Origin: Pseudovibrio brasiliensis
Lineage (GTDB): Bacteria; Pseudomonadota; Alphaproteobacteria; Rhizobiales; Stappiaceae
Assembly: GCF_018282095.1 (NCBI RefSeq)
Contig: NZ_CP074127.1
Coordinates: 372,001 to 436,000, forward strand
Reading direction: 5' to 3'
DNA length: 64,000 bases
Shown: positions 6,200-15,646 of the stretch, piece after piece
Numbering within the stretch: the stretch's first letter is position 1
Layout: each line of letters begins with the position of its first letter
Notes under the pieces: model-generated
Told to the model about the DNA's origin: nothing
Databases searched by the model: none
Seen by the model: the letters and a program-made list of their open reading frames with translations, nothing else
Program-made: the position numbers and the translations under genes

Positions 6200-8800
6200 T
6201 GTAAAACTGCCCATGTTGAAGCGTTGCAGTTGTTGGTGCAGCGCTTCAGCGAGCTCTTCTTTGGTGTAAGGCTTAGCGAGGCGGGTGATTTTTTCGAGGC
6301 TCTCGCCTTCTGGTTCCAACGCTTTGGGGAAGCGACCTGACGTGACAACCACTTTTTGGTCTGCGCAAGCTTTGATGCTGGCTTCGGCCAGATCCCACCC
6401 GGTTTTGCCGTCTTCCAGTTGAACGTCGGTGAACAGAACATCAAAGAACGTTCCGTTATCGATCAGCACCTTCGCCGAACCATAGCTGTTGGCTTCAATG
6501 CACACCAAACCCATCTCCTGCAGCATGGTTTTTGCGCGCAGCAGGGTTTGCAGGTCGTCCTCAACCAGCAGAATGCGATAGGGCTTGTCGAAGGTGATTG
6601 CGGTGTTGGGCACCAACTCATCGACTGGCGCCTGCGGGATAACGAGGGTGACTGTTGTGCCCTCCCCTTTCTCACTGGTGATGCCCATTTCGCCGCCGGA
6701 TTGCTTGATGAAACCGAACACCATACTTAGACCAAGACCAGAGCCTGCTGACGTTCTACGGGTGGTGAAGAACGGCTCGTACACCCGTTCCAGCGTCTCT
6801 TGATCCATACCGCAGCCGTTGTCTGTCACGCTGATGGAGACGCTTTCCACGCCGTTGACCTCAACCCGAATAGAGATGGTGCCGTCCTCTGCAATCGCGT
6901 GAGAACTGTTGATGCATAGGTTGAGCAGAGCACTCTCCAATTGTCCCGGATCGATGCGAACGTAAGTTTCTTCCTCGGGCAAATCCGTGGTCAAAATGAT
7001 CCGTTCATCTACACTGAGCGAAATGATCTCGGCGACACTTTCAATGAGATGGTTGATCTCGATGACTTCTGGCTCAAGGTGCTGTTTACGCGCGAAGGCG
7101 AGCAGACGCTGTGTGAGGTTGGTGGCCATCTCCACCGCGCTGTGAATGCGTTGGATGTTGCCCTTTAAATCAATCAGCTTGTCGCTCTTGCGCTCAATGA
7201 TGCCCACGCTGCCAGATATGCTGGTGAGGATATTGTTGAAATCATGGGCCACCTCACCTGTCAACTGGCCAAGACTCTCCAGTTTCTGTTTTTGTCGCAC
7301 CTGCTCCTGCACAAAACGGCGATCTGTTGCATCCGAAAATGACCAGACAGCACCGCCTTCCGGAAGAGGGCTCTTTCGTACTTCGATCAGGATACCATCG
7401 TCGTGGATTAGCTCAGCGAAGCGAAAGCGGCTGCCATGGGGGCGTACATTCGCGTCTTTCCAGCGGAAGCCGGAATTCTGGATGAGGATACGAATGTCCT
7501 TGGCCGCTTTGATGTCGGCTTCTTTAATGCGGAGAGTTTCTGCAAGGCGCGGATTCCAGGCCGTCATATCCAACGCGTCGTTGGTCAGTACCAGCCCTTC
7601 AGCGATGCAGTTGAAGGTGGTCTCGAACAGTTCTGTCTTACGCTGCAGTTGTCCATAGATACGCCTCAAGCGAATGGAATTGGCGCGGAATATACGGAAG
7701 GAGTGCAGCAGGCGTGTGATCTCATCATCCTGTTTGGCTGGACGTGGCAACACGGTGGAATGGTCCCCCTTTGCCAAATTGGACATGGCGTGGGAGATGC
7801 GGTTGATGTTCTTGGTAACGTATCCTGCAATGTAGTGCGCTGAGATCAGGGCCAGAATGATACTGGCTATCCCGGTGACCAGAACGACAAGTTGGGCGCT
7901 GGAGATGTAGGAGTAGGTTTCCTGTCGCTGCTTGGCGATCTCCTCACCAGACAGACGCACAAATTCGGCAACGAGCTGGTTGATAGTCTGTGCGCTTGAT
8001 TTGATTTTGAAGAGGGCGTTGCGCGCTTCCAGCTGTCCAGCCATGGCCAGATGACGGGTGGCATAAAGTCCGGTTTCATCTTCTGCGATGGCTTTCAGGG
8101 CCTGGATTGCCTGCTGCACCTCTGGTGCTGGCGTCCCATCAAGGACAGTTATCTGCACGTGATAGCGGCGGCGCAGTTCACCGAGACTGAGAAAGTCGGT
8201 GACATGGGCTGCGGAGATCAACAGATTGGCAGCTTGTCCAATCCCTTGCCACGCTTTGCGCTCCTCTGCACTCTGGTAGAACGTGGAGGAGTTTCTGACG
8301 GCCAGACGTTCTATCTTTGTCAGGTCTACAAGAACACGGCGCACCTGATCTTCAGACTCGCTGATTTGCTGAGCCGCGTTGACCAGCACGGCCACTTGCG
8401 AGCGCATGAGGGAGAGGTTCTTCTGCACTTCTGGCAGGAACCGCCCAAGGCTTCCTTCCTGACGAGACAGCGGAAAGTTGTCGCGATACTGTTGTTCAGC
8501 CTTGCTCAACTCCACCAGCAACCGGGAGCCTTCATTCTCGATCTGGTAGACGGAGGAAAGGTTCAGAATAAACGGAGCTGAACTGACCAGACCGGCGGAT
8601 TTGTTGGCCAGCTGTAGGGAGCTTGCAATCGCTTCAATGGTTTTCTGATAATGCCCAACGAGTTTCACATTGGCCTGATCCAACCAATACCACGCAATAG
8701 ACCCAGCAAACAAAGTTGCGAAGGTTAGCAGCGTGATGGCCGCAAGCAGGCGTGTCTTGATGGAAAGCAGAGCTCTCACGCGTTGGGGCAGAAAGGTCAT
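6191..8800 (-). CDS. TorS-like hybrid sensor histidine kinase
   Basis: 869 residues. TM1 at about 17-40, a large helical periplasmic sensor (about 41-300, TorS-type helical bundle), TM2 at 303-325, HAMP 326-380, PAS-like 390-495, HisKA with phosphoacceptor H519 in GEVAHDFNNILT, N-box NLCINSSHAI at 627-636, G1 DNGCGMD at 660-666, G2 GSGLGLSMVFG at 686-696, and a C-terminal receiver (740-860) with phosphoacceptor D792 in FTDVQL. No Hpt domain is present, unlike E. coli TorS, so phosphotransfer may be direct. It overlaps the response regulator gene by 4 bp, so the regulator is translated first. Signal unknown; the divergent AfuABC-type operon is the likely target. Confidence 0.9.
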   Translation of the reverse strand: MTFLPQRVRALLSIKTRLLAAITLLTFATLFAGSIAWYWLDQANVKLVGHYQKTIEAIASSLQLANKSAGLVSSAPFILNLSSVYQIENEGSRLLVELSKAEQQYRDNFPLSRQEGSLGRFLPEVQKNLSLMRSQVAVLVNAAQQISESEDQVRRVLVDLTKIERLAVRNSSTFYQSAEERKAWQGIGQAANLLISAAHVTDFLSLGELRRRYHVQITVLDGTPAPEVQQAIQALKAIAEDETGLYATRHLAMAGQLEARNALFKIKSSAQTINQLVAEFVRLSGEEIAKQRQETYSYISSAQLVVLVTGIASIILALISAHYIAGYVTKNINRISHAMSNLAKGDHSTVLPRPAKQDDEITRLLHSFRIFRANSIRLRRIYGQLQRKTELFETTFNCIAEGLVLTNDALDMTAWNPRLAETLRIKEADIKAAKDIRILIQNSGFRWKDANVRPHGSRFRFAELIHDDGILIEVRKSPLPEGGAVWSFSDATDRRFVQEQVRQKQKLESLGQLTGEVAHDFNNILTSISGSVGIIERKSDKLIDLKGNIQRIHSAVEMATNLTQRLLAFARKQHLEPEVIEINHLIESVAEIISLSVDERIILTTDLPEEETYVRIDPGQLESALLNLCINSSHAIAEDGTISIRVEVNGVESVSISVTDNGCGMDQETLERVYEPFFTTRRTSAGSGLGLSMVFGFIKQSGGEMGITSEKGEGTTVTLVIPQAPVDELVPNTAITFDKPYRILLVEDDLQTLLRAKTMLQEMGLVCIEANSYGSAKVLIDNGTFFDVLFTDVQLEDGKTGWDLAEASIKACADQKVVVTSGRFPKALEPEGESLEKITRLAKPYTKEELAEALHQQLQRFNMGSFTKH

Positions 8801-9573
8801 TGCAGATCTACAGCCGCATCTTCCAGCGCGAAGACATAACCTTTGCCGCGGCGGGTTTGCAAAAAGACCGGCTTGGAAGGATTAGCTTCAATCTTCCTCC
8901 GTAAACGCAGGATCAGCACATCAACGGTGCGATCCATATAGCGAGAGAGATCGCCGCCCAGATGCTCCAGCAGTTCCACGCGATCAATCGGGCGGTTTGG
9001 GTTCTCGATGAGGAACTCAAGCAGGCGCAACTCGGAGTTTGTCAGGTTAATTTCCCGCAGGTTCGTATCCAGTAATCGCCGTTCATCGCAAATGAAAGAG
9101 AGCTCGCCTAGGGGAATGATCCCAGCGCTTGGAGCTTGTGGAGCCGGTGCTTTAGCAGCCATTGGTTCTGGTTCTGCCGGAACATTGCGTTTGTAGCGAC
9201 GCAGAACTGCACGAATGCGGGCAATGAGCTCTCGCGGATTGAACGGCTTCATAAGGAAGTCATCGGCACCGGTTTCCAGCCCAACGATCTTGTCAACCTC
9301 GTCGCCTGTGCCAGTTAGCAAAATGATTGGAAAGTCATAGGACGTGCGCAGGCGTTGAGCCAGCATCATGCCGCTTTCACCGTCCAGCTTCAGATCGATG
9401 ATAGCCAGATCAAGACTTTCCAGTTCCTTCAGATCTATAAGGTCTTTGCTCCCATGACACGGCAATGCCTGAAAACCATACTCGTGCAGCAACTCCTGCA
9501 ACACCTCACGGATAGCCGGATCGTCATCGACGACAGCTACCTTCGAGGGTGACCTATCCCAACTCTCGGTCAT
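8797..9573 (-). CDS. OmpR-family response regulator (TorR-like)
   Basis: 258 residues from ATG 9573, which has AGGAAGG about 8 nt upstream; the ORF extends 19 codons further but without a ribosome site. Receiver domain 10-125 with acidic pocket VVDDD at 14-18, phosphoacceptor D60 in AIIDLKL, and K at about 110 in FLMKPFNP. A Pro/Ala linker joins a winged-helix DNA-binding domain (about 155-250) ending VFLQTRRGKGYVF. It should bind direct repeats in the 313-bp divergent region towards the AfuA-like gene. Confidence 0.9.
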   Translation of the reverse strand: MTESWDRSPSKVAVVDDDPAIREVLQELLHEYGFQALPCHGSKDLIDLKELESLDLAIIDLKLDGESGMMLAQRLRTSYDFPIILLTGTGDEVDKIVGLETGADDFLMKPFNPRELIARIRAVLRRYKRNVPAEPEPMAAKAPAPQAPSAGIIPLGELSFICDERRLLDTNLREINLTNSELRLLEFLIENPNRPIDRVELLEHLGGDLSRYMDRTVDVLILRLRRKIEANPSKPVFLQTRRGKGYVFALEDAAVDLQ

Positions 9574-9703
9574 TGACGTAACCTTCCTCGCTACCCGTAC
9601 CATGCTCCCAGACGCATACTCGGAGGTCATTTTTGATTTTCTTCAGATTACGGCGACAATGCACGGGAAAGTACCTTGTCATCAATAATTCTAATATTTC
9701 ATA

Positions 9704-9731
9704 TGTAACTCATTTCTGTAATAAATGTAAC
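9704..9731. promoter_or_regulatory. TGTAAY direct repeats, candidate response-regulator site
   Basis: TGTAAC at 9704, TGTAAT at 9717 and TGTAAC at 9726 lie in direct orientation in an AT-rich region between the two-component genes and the AfuA-like gene; another TGTAAT is at 9802. OmpR-family regulators bind direct repeats, but the spacing here (13 and 9 bp) is irregular. Confidence 0.3.
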
Positions 9732-9886
9732 ATTTAAAATATATATCTGCTAAATGAGAACATACTTAACGGTAAATCATAAGCGTTCCTGTGATGTTTC
9801 ATGTAATTTTCAAATCAAGTTACGTGATGATGTGGGTGTACTTATAGGTTATTACACTTACATGCGTTTTAACTTGGGAGAAGATA

Positions 9887-10909
9887 ATGAAAAACGCTCT
9901 TTTAGGTGGTCTTGCTGCTGTTGGCCTCCTTGCTGCACTTCCTGCAACAGCTTCTGCAGAAGAACTCAACATGGTCTGTGGTGCTGAGCAGGACTGGTGT
10001 GAACTGATGGCTCGCGGTTTTGAGGAAGAAACCGGCAATGAAGTTCTGATGGTTCGCAAGAGCACTGGCGAAACGCTCGCTCAGGTGCGTGCAGAAGCAA
10101 GCAACCCTAAAATCGACGTTTGGTGGGGCGGCACCGGTGATCCACACCTGATCGCAGCGTTTGAAGGCCTGACACAGGATCCAGGCGTTGACACCAGCGA
10201 GCTGCTTGGCTGGGCATCCAACATGCACAAGATCTCCAACGGTGGCACCGTGGGCATCTATGCAGGCGCCCTAGGCATTGCATACAACTCAGAGGTTCTG
10301 GAAGAGCGCGGCCTGCCTGCACCAGCTTGCTGGAAAGATTTGACCAACCCAGCATATGCGGGCGAAATTCAGGTAGCGAACCCGAACAGCTCTGGCACCG
10401 CTTACACTGAGCTGGCAACATTCGTTCAGCTGTTTGGTGAAGACGAAGCTTATCGTCTGCTGACAGAAATCGGCAAGAACGTGAACCAGTACACCAAGTC
10501 CGGTTCTGCACCGAGTAAAGCTGCGGCTCGCGGCGAAACCACCATCTCCATCGGCTTCATGCACGATATGGTGAAACTGGCAGGTTCCGGCTTCCCGCTG
10601 AAGATCGTGGCTCCTTGTGAAGGTACCGGTTACGAAGTGGGTGCTGTGAGCGTGATCAAAGGTGCAAAGCATCCTGAACTGGCAAAGCAGTTTGTCGAAT
10701 ACGCGCTGCGTCCAGACGTCCAGTCCCGTTCTGTTGAGGTGAAGTCCTTCCAGGTTCCTTCCAACTCCAAAGCATCCGTTGCTCCTGAGTCCCCAGATCT
10801 GGCAAGCATCAAGCTGATCGACTACGACTTTGCAACATACGGTGAGCGTTCTACTCGTGAACGTCTTCTTAAGCGCTGGAACGAAGAAGTTAAAAACGCT
10901 TCTCACTAA
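9887..10909 (+). CDS. AfuA-type (COG1840) periplasmic binding protein
   Basis: 340 residues with a clear signal peptide (KNALLGGLAAVGLLAALPATASA, cleavage near 24), start supported by GGGAGAAG. The WWGGTGDPHL segment, the ANPNSSGTAYT loop and the GETTISIGFMHD and PCEGTGYE motifs are close to AfuA of Pasteurellaceae. That family was first called ferric-binding; Actinobacillus AfuA has since been shown to bind hexose-6-phosphates. The Asp/His (GTGDPH) and Ser/Thr loop residues used for phosphate or sugar contact are present in the right places, but I cannot decide between iron and phosphorylated sugar. First gene of a three-gene uptake operon. Confidence 0.85.
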   Translation: MKNALLGGLAAVGLLAALPATASAEELNMVCGAEQDWCELMARGFEEETGNEVLMVRKSTGETLAQVRAEASNPKIDVWWGGTGDPHLIAAFEGLTQDPGVDTSELLGWASNMHKISNGGTVGIYAGALGIAYNSEVLEERGLPAPACWKDLTNPAYAGEIQVANPNSSGTAYTELATFVQLFGEDEAYRLLTEIGKNVNQYTKSGSAPSKAAARGETTISIGFMHDMVKLAGSGFPLKIVAPCEGTGYEVGAVSVIKGAKHPELAKQFVEYALRPDVQSRSVEVKSFQVPSNSKASVAPESPDLASIKLIDYDFATYGERSTRERLLKRWNEEVKNASH

Positions 10910-10924
10910 GTAAATCAAGCGTTG

Positions 10925-10946
10925 AAGGGCGGATCCGTCCGCCCTT
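10925..10946 (+). other. Intercistronic hairpin after the AfuA-like gene
   Basis: Perfect 9-bp stem AAGGGCGGA/TCCGCCCTT with a 4-nt loop, 15 bp after the stop. Only CCCTT follows. It probably stabilises the upstream message or partly terminates, giving more binding protein than permease. Confidence 0.55.
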
Positions 10947-11007
10947 CCCTTACATGCATTGCTTCGTATTCGCGCTTGCGCCAATACAAAACTCTCGGAT
11001 CAACATC

Positions 11008-13215
11008 ATGCGAAAGACAATTGCGCTCTGGCTCGCCGCCGGAATAGTGGGATTTTGCATATTTCCCTGGTACTCAGTAGATAGCGGCTTTTGGTCTTTT
11101 AGCTGGTTGTTCAGCGAATTCCTCAGCGAAGACGCCGCACCTGCCCTCTTCCAAGCTCTGCTTTATGGCCGTTGGTGGTTTGTTCCATTGGCACTGGCAT
11201 TCGTAGGCATCGGCCTGTCGTTTGCTTTGCTGAAAGATGAGCGCACCCGTGCAAAAGCCCTTGTTGTTCTGTCCATTACAGGCATTGTTCTGTTGTTTGC
11301 GCAGGGCTTTGCAATTGGCAGAACCGGCCCTGAACTGTTCAATGATGCGCTTAACTTCGGTTCAGCTGCGTCTGGACAGATTGGCTTTGGTGCCGGTGCC
11401 ATGCTCACCGCTGGTGCTCTGCTCTTCATCCTCACCACCAGCATTTCAGGTCTCGGTCAGGGCCGCGGTGATGCGTTCATCGTTGGCAGCATCGGCCTTA
11501 TCATTGCATTGGTGATTACCTTTGTTTTCTATCCGGTTTCTCAAATCCTCATCCGGGCTTTTGAAGCATCTGACGGCAGTATCGATATTACGGCCTTCTT
11601 TACCCGCTTCTTCTCCAGCGATATCTGGAGCCTTGCCTGCCTTGCTGGGGGTAAGACCTGTGGCCCGGCTTGGAACTCTGTTTTCCTCGCAGTACTCACC
11701 GGTGCTGGTACAACCCTTCTCGGTCTCGCCTTTGCGTTGATCGCGACCAAAACCGCGTTTCCTGCGAAAAAGCTGCTGCGCGTTCTCACCATCATTCCAA
11801 TCATCACTCCTCCCTTTGTGATTGGTCTTGCGCTGATCCTTATGTTTGGCCGTGCTGGTGTAGTGACAGATGTGCTGCATGAGATGTTTGACATCTCCAA
11901 GAGCCGGTGGCTCTACGGCTTCTCCGGCATTTATCTCGCGCAGCTGCTTTCCTTTACACCGATCGCGTTCCTCGTGTTGATTGGTGTGGTAGAGGGCGTT
12001 AGCCCATCCATGGAAGAAGCCTCTCAGACGCTGAATGCAACCCAGTGGCAAACTTTCAAGAACGTCACATGGCCTCTGATGCGCCCGGGGCTGGCAAATG
12101 CCTTCCTGTTGGGCTTCATTGAAAGTATCGCTGACTTCGGCAACCCGCTGGTTCTGGGTGGCAACTACAACGTCCTGTCCACTGAGATCTATTTCGCGAT
12201 TGTGGGTGCAGTGGCTGATCCATCCCGTGCCGCTGTCCTCGCCGTCGTGTTGCTCATGCTTACTCTGTCCGCGTTCATCGCGCAGCGTCTCTGGCTCGGC
12301 AAGAAATCCTACGCAACTGTCACCGGTAAGGGCGATTCTGGTCAGCATTCTCCGCTGAACCCGGCTCTGAAGTGGGCTTGCTACGGCTTCGCGCTTCCTT
12401 GGGCAGCGTTCACGGCAGTTGTTTACTCCATGATTGTGTTTGGTAGCTTCGTGAAGCTTTGGGGCTATGACAACACCTTCACACTGGATCACTACATCCG
12501 TGCGTTCTCTGTCAGCTTCAACAACGGCATTCGCTGGACTGGTGTGGCTTGGGATAGTTACTTCACCACGCTGACTATCTCCACCATCGCGGCACCGCTC
12601 ACTGCTGTTGTTGGTCTGCTCACCGCTTATCTGCTGGTGCGCCAGAAGTTTGCTGGCAAGAACATGTTCGAGTTCAGCACAATGCTCAGCTTTGCTATTC
12701 CAGGTACTGTGATTGGTGTGGCTTACATCATGGCCTTCAATACACCACCAATCGAGTTGACCGGCACCAGCATCATCCTGATCATCGTGTTTGTGTTCCG
12801 CAACATGCCAGTGGGTGTGCGTGGCGGTATCGCGGCAATGTCTCAGTTGGATAAGAGCCTTGATGAAGCGTCCATCACCCTTGGTGCCAACAGCTTTACC
12901 ACCGTTCGCAAAGTGATCCTGCCTCTGATGGGGCCAGCGATCCTTGCAGCACTGGCCTACAGTTTCGTCCGCGCCATCACATCTGTGAGTGCGGTGATCT
13001 TCCTAGTGAGTGCACGCCACAACATGGCAACCTCATTCATCGTAGGCCGTGTTGAGCATGGCGAGTACGGCATCGCGATTGCGTATTCCTCCGTGCTGAT
13101 CATCACCATGCTTGTGGCCATCCTGCTGCTGCAACTCGTCATTGGCCAGCGCAAGCTGCGTCGTCAGAACCGTCTGCAATCCTCAACTAAGAACAAAGAG
13201 CTGGCTTCAGCTTAA
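11008..13215 (+). CDS. AfuB-type double ABC permease
   Basis: 735 residues from ATG 11008 (an ORF extension to 10954 overlaps hairpin-proximal sequence and is unlikely). Two fused permease halves each carry an EAA loop: EEASQTLNATQWQTFKNVTWPLMRPG near 340 and LDEASITLGANSFTTVRKVILPLMGPA near 620. An extra N-terminal block of about 180 residues holds several more membrane helices, as in AfuB/BitB-type proteins rather than the shorter FbpB. It forms the complete membrane channel for the flanking binding protein and ATPase. Confidence 0.88.
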   Translation: MRKTIALWLAAGIVGFCIFPWYSVDSGFWSFSWLFSEFLSEDAAPALFQALLYGRWWFVPLALAFVGIGLSFALLKDERTRAKALVVLSITGIVLLFAQGFAIGRTGPELFNDALNFGSAASGQIGFGAGAMLTAGALLFILTTSISGLGQGRGDAFIVGSIGLIIALVITFVFYPVSQILIRAFEASDGSIDITAFFTRFFSSDIWSLACLAGGKTCGPAWNSVFLAVLTGAGTTLLGLAFALIATKTAFPAKKLLRVLTIIPIITPPFVIGLALILMFGRAGVVTDVLHEMFDISKSRWLYGFSGIYLAQLLSFTPIAFLVLIGVVEGVSPSMEEASQTLNATQWQTFKNVTWPLMRPGLANAFLLGFIESIADFGNPLVLGGNYNVLSTEIYFAIVGAVADPSRAAVLAVVLLMLTLSAFIAQRLWLGKKSYATVTGKGDSGQHSPLNPALKWACYGFALPWAAFTAVVYSMIVFGSFVKLWGYDNTFTLDHYIRAFSVSFNNGIRWTGVAWDSYFTTLTISTIAAPLTAVVGLLTAYLLVRQKFAGKNMFEFSTMLSFAIPGTVIGVAYIMAFNTPPIELTGTSIILIIVFVFRNMPVGVRGGIAAMSQLDKSLDEASITLGANSFTTVRKVILPLMGPAILAALAYSFVRAITSVSAVIFLVSARHNMATSFIVGRVEHGEYGIAIAYSSVLIITMLVAILLLQLVIGQRKLRRQNRLQSSTKNKELASA

Positions 13216-13238
13216 TCCTAGAGTTTCTGGAGTAAATC

Positions 13239-14309
13239 ATGTCTATTATGCAAAAAGCAGGCTCTGTACAGTTCCGGGATGTTGTTAAAAAATACGGTTC
13301 TGTCACCGCACTGAAGCCTCTCAATCTGGACATTCAGCAGGGTGAGCTTGTCACTCTGCTGGGGCCAAGTGGTTGCGGCAAAACCACCACTCTGCGTCTT
13401 ATCGCAGGCCTGGAAGCAGCCACTGAAGGCACCATCTACATCGGCGGCAAGGATGTCACTCACCTGACTGCGACCTACCGCAATGTCTCCATGGTGTTCC
13501 AGTCCTATGCTTTGTTCCCGCACATGAGTGTTGTCGACAACGTGTCTTACGGTCTGCGCGTCAACAAGGTGCCAGCCAAGGAAGCTAAAGCCAAAGCGGA
13601 AGAAGGTTTGGCAATGGTTGGTCTGGCTGGGTACGGTGAGCGCCTTCCATCTGAGCTTTCTGGTGGCCAGCAGCAGCGTGTGGCGGTTGCCCGTGCTGTG
13701 GTTCTGGAGCCAGAAGTTCTGTTGCTTGATGAACCGCTCTCCAACCTTGATGCAAAGCTACGGCGCCACGTGCGTGAAGAGATCCGCGAGATCCAGCAGA
13801 AGCTTGGCCTGACCGCTGTTTATGTGACGCACGATCAGGAAGAAGCGATGGCAGTTTCTGACCGCATTATCGTGATGAACAAAGCAGAAATTGCACAGTC
13901 CGGCACCCCGCGTGAGCTCTATAACCAGCCGAACTCAGCGTTTATCGCTGACTTTATTGGTGACGCAAACGTGGTGGACTGTGAAATTGCAGGTTTCGGC
14001 GAAGGCACCGTTTCGCTAAATGTTGGTGGGGCAACTGTTGTGCTGCCTTACTCCGGTCCGGCCTGCCAGCACGGAAAGCTGGCGATCCGTCCGGAAGGAA
14101 TCTCCGTATCTCAGAATGCGACCAATGGTATTGCTGCTGGCGTCTCCTATGCAGCTTATCTCGGTAACCAGATCCAGTACTCCCTCAACACTGGAATGGG
14201 CAAGCTGTTCGCCATTGATCACAACCTGAGCGCAACTGTGGTTCCAACAGGCACAGAAGCCTTCATCCACCTGAAAGAAGAGGGGCTGGCCTTTTTGCCA
14301 GAAGCATAA
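13239..14309 (+). CDS. AfuC/FbpC-type ABC transporter ATPase
   Basis: 356 residues, GGAG 8 nt before the ATG. Walker A GPSGCGKTTT, Q-loop VFQSYALFPHMSV, signature LSGGQQQRV, Walker B VLLLDEPLSNLDAK and switch His in YVTHDQEEA are intact. Residues after about 240 form a TOBE-type regulatory domain (ANVVDCEIAGFGEG, LAIRPEGISV), normal for the FbpC/PotA/AfuC branch. It energises uptake by the double permease directly upstream. Confidence 0.9.
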   Translation: MSIMQKAGSVQFRDVVKKYGSVTALKPLNLDIQQGELVTLLGPSGCGKTTTLRLIAGLEAATEGTIYIGGKDVTHLTATYRNVSMVFQSYALFPHMSVVDNVSYGLRVNKVPAKEAKAKAEEGLAMVGLAGYGERLPSELSGGQQQRVAVARAVVLEPEVLLLDEPLSNLDAKLRRHVREEIREIQQKLGLTAVYVTHDQEEAMAVSDRIIVMNKAEIAQSGTPRELYNQPNSAFIADFIGDANVVDCEIAGFGEGTVSLNVGGATVVLPYSGPACQHGKLAIRPEGISVSQNATNGIAAGVSYAAYLGNQIQYSLNTGMGKLFAIDHNLSATVVPTGTEAFIHLKEEGLAFLPEA

Positions 14310-14357
14310 GGGCTAGGACGGCCACCTCCATCCGAACCCACTCTTCTCAAACAGAAG

Positions 14358-14386
14358 CCCGGAGATCCCCCTCTCCGGGTTTCTTT
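14358..14386 (+). terminator. Rho-independent terminator after the AfuABC-type operon
   Basis: CCCGGAGA (14358-14365) pairs with TCTCCGGG (14372-14379), 6-nt loop, followed by TTTCTTT. It lies 49 bp after the ATPase stop. Confidence 0.85.
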
Positions 14387-14501
14387 GTGTCTGCCTCATA
14401 AGAATGTGTGGGGTGCATGAAGTGTAGATACTCTCATAAGTTGTACTTACCTGCGTTTGCTGATTAAGTTTAAGTGGCACTGCAGTTTTGGGAGGTAGGC
14501 C

Positions 14502-15593
14502 ATGGCGAAGAACATAGTGGTGTTTTCAGACGGCACCGGTCAGGAGGGTGGTGATGGTCCGGACACGAACGTCTATCAGCTCTTCAAAATCTGCGAAAAC
14601 CGTACCAAGCGACAGGTGCTGTTCTATGATCGTGGCCTGGGGACCAAAGCCCATCGCTCTCGTCTCACACGGTTTTTGGGCAACGCCACGGGATTTGGCA
14701 TCAGTAAGAACCTGAAGGAATGCTATCAGTTCATTTTCGAGAACTATCAGGCGAAGGATAAGATTTACCTGTTTGGCTTCAGCCGCGGGGCCACCACCGT
14801 GCGCAGCCTTGCAGGTTTCATCGAGATGTTTGGCATCCTCCCCAAATCCCGCCCTGAACTGATCGACCAAGCCTACAAAATCTATCAGATCAGTGATGGC
14901 CATTTGCGGAAGGCCAAGGCACAGGAGTTTCGTGAAAAACACCACAACATGTGGGTGGAGATTGAGTTCATTGGCGTGTGGGACACCGTTGCCGCGCTCG
15001 GCCTGCCATGGAAGCCGCTCTCAGCTGCCATTAACAAACTCCCCGGCTTCAAACATGAGTTCCATGACCTGACTTTGCCCGCAGCGGTGAAGAATGCCTA
15101 CCACGCGCTCTCCATTGATGACGAGCGTGAGGTATTTCATCCCGTTTTATGGAATGAGAGCACAGCTCCTAACCAGATTATGCAACAGACGTGGTTCGCA
15201 GGTGTTCATACGGATGTTGGAGGAGGCTATGAGGATTCCCGTCTCTCCGACATCACCTTTAACTGGATGCTGGAGCATGCGGAGCGCAATGGCCTGCGCA
15301 TTCACGAAGGCAGCCGCAAAGCAGTGATTGCCAGGATGAATCCAGATGAAACCGGCACCATCCACAATCCGCGTGAGGGTATTTTTGAGTACATCTACAA
15401 AGTGAAGCAGCGTGTGTGGCCGAGGCTGGATCTGAACGCCAGAGAGCGTGGTCAGCCGCATGTTCATCCAAGTGTGTTCAAGCGAGCGGATAATCCTGAG
15501 ATGAACTACAAGCCGTGGATGATGGGGAAGAACCCGATCGAAGAACCTCCGATCAGACGCACGACTCACCCACGGGAAACCGAGACGTCTTAG
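14502..15593 (+). CDS. DUF2235 alpha/beta hydrolase
   Basis: 363 residues behind a strong GGGAGGTAGG ribosome site. FSDGTGQ at 8-14 is the DUF2235 start, FGFSRGATT at 91-99 is the nucleophile elbow with S94, GVWDTVAALG near 156 and VHTDVGGGY near 235 supply the acid and histidine regions. The family covers uncharacterised hydrolases and the Tle1 phospholipase effectors of type VI secretion. No VgrG, PAAR or immunity-type gene is adjacent here, so an effector role has no support from context. Single-gene unit between two terminators; substrate unknown. Confidence 0.85.
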   Translation: MAKNIVVFSDGTGQEGGDGPDTNVYQLFKICENRTKRQVLFYDRGLGTKAHRSRLTRFLGNATGFGISKNLKECYQFIFENYQAKDKIYLFGFSRGATTVRSLAGFIEMFGILPKSRPELIDQAYKIYQISDGHLRKAKAQEFREKHHNMWVEIEFIGVWDTVAALGLPWKPLSAAINKLPGFKHEFHDLTLPAAVKNAYHALSIDDEREVFHPVLWNESTAPNQIMQQTWFAGVHTDVGGGYEDSRLSDITFNWMLEHAERNGLRIHEGSRKAVIARMNPDETGTIHNPREGIFEYIYKVKQRVWPRLDLNARERGQPHVHPSVFKRADNPEMNYKPWMMGKNPIEEPPIRRTTHPRETETS

Positions 15594-15596
15594 TTA

Positions 15597-15631
15597 TGAA
15601 AAAGCCGGAGCAGATGTTTCCGCTCCAGGCT
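15597..15631 (-). terminator. Terminator of the cytochrome b561/c' unit
   Basis: On the minus strand GAGCC-T-GGAGC pairs with GCTCC-GGCTT, and the message ends in TTTTT at 15599-15603. It starts 16 bp after the b561 stop. Confidence 0.7.
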
Positions 15632-15646
15632 CAAAGTTTGCGTTAA

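Noticed and set aside
11446-12492. 348-residue minus-strand frame inside the AfuB-type permease
   Set aside because: Highly charged, repetitive composition typical of the reverse of a membrane protein gene; no ribosome site or family.
14502-15593. DUF2235 protein as a type VI secretion effector
   Set aside because: No VgrG, PAAR, adaptor or immunity gene is adjacent; the family alone does not establish secretion.
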